64,000 bases of DNA from Rhizodiscina lignyota (taxonomy: Eukaryota; Ascomycota; Dothideomycetes; Aulographales; Rhizodiscinaceae). Made by a program: the position numbers and the translations under genes. The stretch covers positions 186,001 through 250,000 of the forward strand of contig ML978128.1 of the NCBI GenBank assembly GCA_010015805.1, in the 5' to 3' direction. Under the pieces are notes generated by a model, which was given only the letters and a program-made list of their open reading frames with translations, made no database searches and was not told the DNA's origin. This document shows, one piece after another, positions 58,014-64,000 of the stretch. Each line of letters begins with the position of its first letter. Position 1 is the stretch's first letter.

Positions 58014-58655
58014 AGTGACCACAGAGAGTGATGGGGTACTAGGAAGCTGTGGTCATAGGGATACATCGTCTTGGTGAAGGACAATTGATTTTACATCTTT
58101 GGATGGAAGTGGAAAGGAGATGTAGGTCTGAGAGGCGCTCGGCTGTTCCCGCCCTCATCACGCGAGCATGGAGGTGTCAAGGTGGTTTGGCCAGCTACTT
58201 GCAAGCTTCTTCCTTCACTTCACGAACAACTAATCCGAGAACTAGCCAGCTGTCTGACTGCGGACATGTACGTTCCTAGAGCTTACAACATCCTGAGACG
58301 CGTAGGAGACGCACCAGACAGGCACCCTCCTTGTCGAGACGGGGAATCTCGCATGGCGTCTGACAACTCGATCCCTGATGCATCCTATCCTCCTCATCCG
58401 TAGATTTGAAGTAATCAATCAACTTCTATAAGTCCCACCAGAAATGGAGGCCTCTCAGAGATGCTTCAGATGCCGAATCGACAACCTTTTGAGAAGAGAA
58501 CATGGACCGCCAAGTGTTGGATGAGCGGCCCAAGTAGCTAATAAGGAAGGTCAACGGCCATCCCCGCCCGCAGGATGCGCTACTAACAGTTCTAAAATCA
58601 AGGACACATCGAAATGTTCTGAATGCTTTTCTCATCGTCTTCTTGAGATCTTGAC
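58014..58655. other. Divergent promoter: SDR-like protein / secreted lipase
   Basis: 642 bp between start codons. No supported ORF. Confidence 0.45.
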
Positions 58656-59828
58656 ATGTTGTTGACTCTGCTCGTAGCAATCTTCGTGGCGGTTGTGGCC
58701 GCAGCCAGCGACAAAGTCTTCTTCCCGTGGCCGTCTGGCAAATACCATGTGGGGAAGACGCAGCATGTCTTCAATCACACCACTCATGATGATCCTGTGG
58801 CTCCAAAGGGGTCAAATAATACTGGCGAATTCATTGTGGTAACCATCTTGTATCCAACCACTAGAGCGCCGACCGCAGAGACCTCCTTGAAGTATATGGA
58901 CTTCGAATTGGCCCATTTGATTGAGAAGGGATGGCAAATTCCTAATGGGGAGCTGCAAAAGCTGTGGACTCATATCCAATGGCAGCCGCCCGTCATACCT
59001 GGTCCCGCGGGAATGAACAAATATCCAACGCTCTTATTCTCTCCCGGTGCCGGCATGCCCTGCTCATCTAGCACGATGGTTACCTCAGACATGGCCTCAC
59101 AAGGCTATACTGTCCTGTGCGTCGATCACCCGGGAGAGCCACCGTACTTGAAGGTACCGTATGGAGGCGGTGGCGTGTATGGAATTCCGATTGAGTACGA
59201 CTGGGCCAATGATACACTTCTCTACAAAGTAAACAGGAATCGAAAGACCGATTTCGACGCCCTGCTCCAGCTATACCCGCCTCTTGTCGAAGAATTCCAT
59301 GCTCCCTTCAACACATCCACGTATATGCACTTTGGATTCTCAATGGGTGGGAGCGTTGGCACCGATGTGGTCTCTCGCCACGATTCCGTTATTGCCGGGC
59401 TCAATTATGACGGCACTTTCATCGACACACTCTTCGGTGAGACGGTCGATGTCAAGAAACCATTTTTAATCCTCCGAGACGGTCAGCACGATTACGATGA
59501 CACTATCTACGGATACGCCTTCAGCTGGTTCGAGGGAAATCAGACCGCGTGGTGGGAGGAACTGAGGATCAATGGCTCCCATCATCTCGACTTCTCTGAC
59601 GTTAGTCTGTGGGTTGAACTACTGGATCTGAGAGGACGCATCAATGAGAGCTTCGTGGATGTGGGTACGATCACGGGCTCTCGCATTCGGCATATCCAAA
59701 CAGCCTTCACTACGGCATTTTACGACATGGTTCTAGGGAAGACAGAGTGCTTGCTGGAGGAGTCTCTACCCAATAAGGAGTGGCCTGAGGTGATCTTCAT
59801 TAATAGTAGTTCCGAAGCCAGTAGTTAG
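58656..59828 (+). CDS. Secreted PAF-acetylhydrolase-like lipase/esterase
   Basis: Single exon, 390 aa. A signal peptide (MLLTLLVAIFVAVVAAAS) opens the protein and seven or more sequons (NHT, NNT, NDT, NTS, NQT, NGS, NES) support secretion. The alpha/beta-hydrolase core resembles plasma PAF acetylhydrolase (lipoprotein-associated phospholipase A2): FIVVTILYPT, YPTLLFSPGAG before the oxyanion loop, GYTVLCVDHPGE, nucleophile Ser in FGFSMGGS (GxSxG), the following NYDG Asp, and His in GSHHLDFSD. The triad order and the LNYDGT motif fit the family. Ascomycetes often carry several such secreted esterases. The substrate (oxidised phospholipid or other ester) cannot be read. The unrelated neighbour upstream gives no functional clue. 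Confidence 0.87.
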   Translation: MLLTLLVAIFVAVVAAASDKVFFPWPSGKYHVGKTQHVFNHTTHDDPVAPKGSNNTGEFIVVTILYPTTRAPTAETSLKYMDFELAHLIEKGWQIPNGELQKLWTHIQWQPPVIPGPAGMNKYPTLLFSPGAGMPCSSSTMVTSDMASQGYTVLCVDHPGEPPYLKVPYGGGGVYGIPIEYDWANDTLLYKVNRNRKTDFDALLQLYPPLVEEFHAPFNTSTYMHFGFSMGGSVGTDVVSRHDSVIAGLNYDGTFIDTLFGETVDVKKPFLILRDGQHDYDDTIYGYAFSWFEGNQTAWWEELRINGSHHLDFSDVSLWVELLDLRGRINESFVDVGTITGSRIRHIQTAFTTAFYDMVLGKTECLLEESLPNKEWPEVIFINSSSEASS

Positions 59829-60328
59829 AGATGTCTTCCTACAACGCACGACAATTACTACAAGCGCGATAAGACTACGTACTAGATTAAGACATTCTAC
59901 TTCATACGACACTTAAGTGAAGTAATCGAATCCGAAGCCTTTAATCAGAACGGTAAAAGACTTGACCAGCGCAGCTTGTATTGACACTTTTAATGGTTAG
60001 TTGCTGCTTTTAGGCCATGTCTAGCGTAGGGCATAAGAGCACAGATTTCACGGTATTTTATGTTTATAAAGCGTGAGACGAAGAATTGCCGGCTCGCTGA
60101 TTCATTTCAATGTTTGATTCTGTTCATAATACTTGTTTATGTGAACCAGGAAAACTTCAGCGAAAGGAAGCAGCAGGTGTCAGTCATCGACACGTCCATC
60201 TTCATTAATGTTCTAACCTATAGTACACATATGCATCGGATTGGGTATCATCGTCCCATTCCATTCCCATTCCTTCCCCAGCCAGCAGGAAAACGCCGAT
60301 CGCTATGCCGTGAGTATTCACTATGATA
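59829..60328. other. Convergent 3' ends, no gene seen
   Basis: 500 bp, AT-rich. One 88-codon ORF (60060-60326) has no family features. Confidence 0.45.
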
Positions 60329-61444
60329 TTAAGTAGGACTTGTGTCTCCAGGGGCTTTGCCCGTTTTCTTCCTCTTCAACTTGGGAGGACCCGCACTCAC
60401 TGGGCTCTTCTCGCCGCCCTTCAATCCCTTCTTTGCTTGTTCTAGCCCTTGCGTCTTGATCTCCGGCAGTGGAGTGTTCGTCCGAGAGGGGAGGCTGCTT
60501 GCTGCAGACACTGCAGCTGCAGCAGCAGCTTGTGCCTTCGCTTGTTGAGCCTGCTGTTGCGCTCTCAGATGCTCTGTCGAAGATGCGAACACAAAGTTTC
60601 CTGGCTCGCCACGCAGAGGGTTCTCGTCCATATACTCTGATCCATGTGCTGCTGTAAGACGAAGTGACTCTCCAAGGAGTCGAAGATCATCATCTGTATC
60701 CTGCAATGCTTTTGCGCCGCTTACACTATTTGCTACTGATGGTACTGGCGTACCTGGGTCTAACGACTGACCACGAGATTCGGTACCGGCTGCTTTCTTT
60801 GCAGACAAGATAGCTGATGGCGACAGGTAGTAATGGCCCTGGACAGGACTGTATAGAGGGAGTGAAGAGGCGAGCGAGAAGAAGGAAGTCATCGCACTGG
60901 TAATGGACAGCTATTCATCCGTCTTAGCATGAGCGATTCGAGGAAACTAGGCGATTCAAGACTGACCATTCTAGACTTGAGAATGTCGGCGATGCTCGGA
61001 GCTTGCCAAATGTTCTCTCCAACAACGTAGTACGTCCCGAGCAATCTCAACTCATCCTCCTTCCCTTGCTCCTTGCGTCTCTCCTGCTTGCGAATGACCC
61101 AGACTGGGTTGAGCATCTCTTTCCCTTCAGGAGGCTCCTCCACAACGACATACTCGACTCCTGCCATTGTCCTCAATCTGGCCTCGAACGTGTCGCGCTT
61201 CCGCACCAACTCCTCGAGGCCGGCTTGATACTGTGATTGCGTCTTGAGCACGCCATTGTTGGATGTAGGATCGAAGAAGTGTGAGTTCATGAAGTAGAGG
61301 TGAACTGTGGATGCGTTAGCTCGGCCAGCAGAGAGATCGATTGTTCTGCGCACCATTGTGATTCGCAATGCCTTTGTAGAATGCGATAGCTTCATTGTTG
61401 CGCCACGGGTATTGGCTCAAATCGATCTCGTTTGCCTCAGCCAT
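60329..61444 (-). CDS. MED6: Mediator complex subunit 6
   Basis: Model: complement(join(60329..60910,60967..61304,61354..61444)), 336 aa, with introns of 49 and 56 nt. A head-module subunit of Mediator, which links activators to RNA polymerase II. The Med6 domain spans about residues 8-170: NVHLYFMNSHFFDPTSNN crosses the first splice, then KTQSQYQAGLEEL, GVEYVVVEEPPEGKEMLNP, VWVIRKQERR, LLGTYYVVGENIWQAPSIAD. The second splice leads to TSFFSLASSLPLYSPVQGHYY. The rest is low-complexity, with an Ala/Gln tract (QQQAQQAKAQAAAAAAVSA) and a Lys-rich end (PPKLKRKKTGKAPG). The start MAEANEIDL was preferred over upstream in-frame Met because preceding sequence looks like 5' leader. Confidence 0.9.
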
Positions 61445-61663
61445 TTCTCGAAAGCAATAAAGCTCCAAGCGTGGTTCCGGGCATGCGAGTGCAAGGTGTG
61501 GCTTCTGGATACGTGAGAAGTTGTTGTTGTTGTTGGTAGAATTGAAACGCGCCCCACTCATGTACGAACATTGAAGCTCTACACCAGCTCGCCGGCACCC
61601 TTTAAAATCTCCCGTCACTTTCTACTTCTACTTCACCGCAATACCACACCAAATATCTACATC
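61445..61663. promoter_or_regulatory. Short bidirectional promoter MED6 / MMTAG2-like
   Basis: Only 219 bp separate the two start codons, so the leaders and both core promoters must be compact. A (TTG)5 run lies inside. Confidence 0.6.
61521..61535 (-). repeat. (CAA)5 microsatellite in the MED6 leader
   Basis: Five TTG units on the + strand, CAA in the MED6 sense, about 77-91 nt upstream of its ATG. Confidence 0.8.
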
Positions 61664-62667
61664 ATGGATCTGGTGCACTCCATACGAAAAGAAGGCAGTC
61701 GGTACGTGATAAAACGGTTTTCGCATGGAATACTGCTCACAATTTACAGCGGCGGTCGCGGCGAATTCAAGTGGGATGATGTCAAGCTCGACAAGGACCG
61801 CGAGAATTATCTCGGTCACAGCCTTATGGCCCGTACGTCTAAATCACTCCTTAGAGCTGCCCTTTATAACATCAGATTGTGCGAAAACACGTCTAACACG
61901 TCTATTTTCTAGCTGTCGGCCGATGGCAGAAGAACAGAGATCTATCCTGGTATTCGAAAGGCGACGTAGACGAGGAAGCCAAGTTATCAGAGGCGGATAG
62001 GCGCAAAGAGGAAATCAGGAAGATCAAGGAGGCAGAGGAAGATGCTATGGCTACAGCGCTCGGCTTGCCACCACCAAATAGAGCGAAGGACAACCCAAAT
62101 ATCGTCGAACTCGGTCCCAGCAAGATTGCTCAACCTGCTGCAGAAGAAAGGGCCCTGAGGAGGGAAGAGCCTCAACGTGAGGAGGTTAGGCATCGACGCC
62201 ACAGAGATGACGATCGGGAGTATGACCGCCGTGAGCGGCGAAAGAGGGAGGACGATAGGGAGCGATACAGACGGAGGAGTCGCAGCCGCTCGCCTAGGCA
62301 GCATGACCGACGACGAGAGGATGATCGCGTTCGCCGACGAGATGCTCGATCAAGGTCTCGATCACCACATGAGAGCAGGGACAAGCACAGAAGACGTTCT
62401 CGTTCACGCTCAATATCTCAAGACCGTCGCGCACCAAGGAGAAACCGATCGCCTAACGTGGACCGATACAGAGAGAGAAGTCCGATGTGGCGGAAGCGAC
62501 GCAGAGAAGAGTTGGACAGCGATTCTCAGGCAACATCTCCTTCCCCTCAACGAGACGAAGGTCGTCGCCAGAGGGAAGAATACCCGCAGGACAACAGGAG
62601 GCGAGATGGGAGGAGGAACCTGAACGAGTCAAGACCTGACGCAAGGCACGACTACAAACGTCGATGA
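61664..62667 (+). CDS. MMTAG2-like protein with RS-rich tail
   Basis: Model: join(61664..61701,61750..61832,61913..62667), 291 aa, with introns of 48 and 80 nt. The N-terminal 70 residues match the conserved domain of multiple-myeloma-tumour-associated protein 2: MDLVHSIRKEGSRGGRGEF, WDDVKLDKDRENYLGHSLMAP and GRWQKNRDLSWYSKGD. Next comes a charged helix (DEEAKLSEADRRKEEIRKI). Residues about 150-291 are Arg/Ser/Asp/Glu-rich with SRSRSP and RRRSRSRS blocks, like SR-type splicing proteins. A nuclear RNA-processing role is likely, but the biochemical function of the family is poorly defined. Splice sites were fixed by the invariant GSRGG and HSLMAPVGRW junctions. Confidence 0.88.
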
Positions 62668-63468
62668 GGGGCTCTTCCAATTGATGACATCAAATTTCAA
62701 CACCTCTGACAAACTTGTTTTCCTCCAAAGTGTCTGCTCGGAGATGTTCATCTTGGCCTTGGAAACATTGCAATGTTTCCAGCGGCCGTCAACCACATAT
62801 CATGCCGCACCTACGATAGATTGTTTTCTGTAAACGATTGCGGCTCAACAGTCATGCGCACGAACTGTGCCTGCACATTCAGGCTATTTGATTTGTTTTC
62901 TGGGTTTCGCTTGGGTGCCGCTACTGGCAGGATGCTGGAACAGAAGACGTCTCGACCTTGGCGCATACGGCCAACCTGCTGTCACGTTTCAAGTAAACGT
63001 CGTTTGTCACCTGTCGCTGCCGATTCTTGCAGGAAACAGCCAACACCTTATTTATTCAGGCCCGCAGTCAAAGGCTCGGCACACTTTATTCGGAATTCGT
63101 CACTCTAAACTATCGTGTTGTCCTCTCCTTTTGTCACCGCAACTAATTCCCGCGGCGCCCTACCGATTGTGCCCTAGGGCGTGTAGTCTCAAACCTAGTG
63201 ATATAGAGGGGCTAGCAAGCATGAGAAAATGTGTTCAGTTTTTGATTAATTGATCAGGTGGTTGACCTCCTGATGTGAACTCCTCGAACTAAGTCACTCG
63301 CGAGAGCTCATCGCAAGATAAATATCGAGCGTTTCCGGGCCTCAGTCTCTACTTTCTCAATCACTCGTTCCAGCCATTCATTTCTTGGGACTGCTCACCT
63401 TCGTTCTACGCCATTTACCACAATACAATATTCAGTTTTTTTTATCTTCGGCTCCACAAGCTATCAAG
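62668..63468. other. Promoter region of the AA9 gene, no gene seen
   Basis: 801 bp. Unsupported ORFs only. A pyrimidine-rich stretch with a poly-T run at 63437-63443 precedes the start codon. Confidence 0.45.
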
Positions 63469-64000
63469 ATGCTCAGCCACAAGACGCTCACACTTGTCTT
63501 CTCAGTTTTGATCACACTCCCTCGATACACCGCCGCTCACGGCTACGTACAGTCCATTGTCGTTAATGGCAAATCTTTTCCTGGATTCAATCCTTCCGAC
63601 ATCTACCAAAACCCAGCCCCAGCCGTTGCTGGATGGACCGCCGGCAATCAAGACAACGGTTTCGTCGCTCCAGACGGGGGTGACGACGTGATCTGCCACA
63701 AGAATGCTACGCCGGGACAGGCTTATGTTACAGCCAATGCCGGTGATATTGTCGGCTTCCAGTGGAACACGTGGCCAACTTCGCACCACGGTCCTATGCT
63801 CGATTACATCGCAAGCTGCGACGGCGAGTGCACCACTGCCGACAAGACCACGCTTTCCTTTGCCAAGCTCGATGCCGTTGGACTCATCTCTGGCTCTAAC
63901 CCTGGAACCTGGGGCGACGATGAGATGATCGCGAATAACTTCACCTGGAATCTACAGCTACCTACCACATTGGCTAGCGGCAACTACGTGATCCGCCATG
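63469..64000 (+). CDS. AA9 lytic polysaccharide monooxygenase (partial, runs off the edge)
   Basis: 177 residues are visible and the frame stays open to the right edge with no intron so far. AA9 enzymes are secreted copper monooxygenases that oxidatively cleave cellulose or related beta-glucans. A signal peptide (MLSHKTLTLVFSVLITLPRYTAA) is followed immediately by H24, which as the mature N-terminus is the first histidine-brace ligand (HGYVQSIVVNG). The second ligand is H106 in WPTSHHGPMLDY. Other family pieces: GNQDNGFVAPD, VICHKNATPGQAYV, ANAGDIVGFQWN, CDGECTT, and the start of LASGNYVIRH, the strand carrying the Gln/Tyr part of the site, which continues beyond the window. A possible CBM1 or GPI tail cannot be assessed. 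Confidence 0.93.
   Translation, partial: MLSHKTLTLVFSVLITLPRYTAAHGYVQSIVVNGKSFPGFNPSDIYQNPAPAVAGWTAGNQDNGFVAPDGGDDVICHKNATPGQAYVTANAGDIVGFQWNTWPTSHHGPMLDYIASCDGECTTADKTTLSFAKLDAVGLISGSNPGTWGDDEMIANNFTWNLQLPTTLASGNYVIRH

Overview
The window is eukaryotic and comes from a filamentous ascomycete (Pezizomycotina). Genes are separated by roughly 0.1-2 kb and sit on both strands. Many are split by short introns (about 43-75 nt) with GT..AG ends. The protein set is typical of moulds: a Zn2Cys6 regulator, a GPR1/FUN34 transporter, Mid1, Asp1/Vip1, Sec16 and an AA9 polysaccharide monooxygenase. A dothideomycete is my guess from the overall style; the sequence does not prove it. I saw no tRNA, rRNA, CRISPR array, transposon or virus-like element.

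Left part (1-7.4 kb): a possible gene tail at the left edge, YIP1 (ER-Golgi membrane protein), holocytochrome c synthase, a secreted RNase T2, and a short-chain dehydrogenase (SDR) with a clear TATA box.

7.6-11 kb is an accessory-looking island of five small ORFs with no recognisable family. It contains internal tandem repeats, a protein with two IKVEP motifs and a possible pair of diverged paralogues.

11.3-19.7 kb holds a compact metabolic group: a Zn2Cys6 regulator, a GPR1/FUN34 acetate-type transporter, a fusion of a fumarylacetoacetate-hydrolase domain with a complete alpha/beta-hydrolase, a small cytochrome b5 protein and an imidazolonepropionase-like amidohydrolase. This is the best candidate for an undescribed system. 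It could be a small catabolic cluster for a ring compound, but the substrate cannot be read from the sequence.

20.2-62.7 kb is mostly conserved housekeeping: Asp1/Vip1 inositol pyrophosphate kinase, Rad23, a four-helix membrane protein, a large disordered probably nuclear protein, eIF6, Ess2, a Pop8-like RNase P/MRP subunit, a glyoxalase-fold protein, the flippase Neo1, Sec16, Mid1, an SDR-fold protein that has lost its catalytic motifs, a secreted PAF-acetylhydrolase-like lipase, Med6 and an MMTAG2-like RS protein. Several pairs share head-to-head promoters (Ess2/Pop8, Neo1/Sec16, Med6/MMTAG2). The right edge cuts an AA9 lytic polysaccharide monooxygenase gene.

All exon models were made by eye from splice motifs and protein continuity. 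They close in frame and give family-typical lengths, but no transcript data were available.
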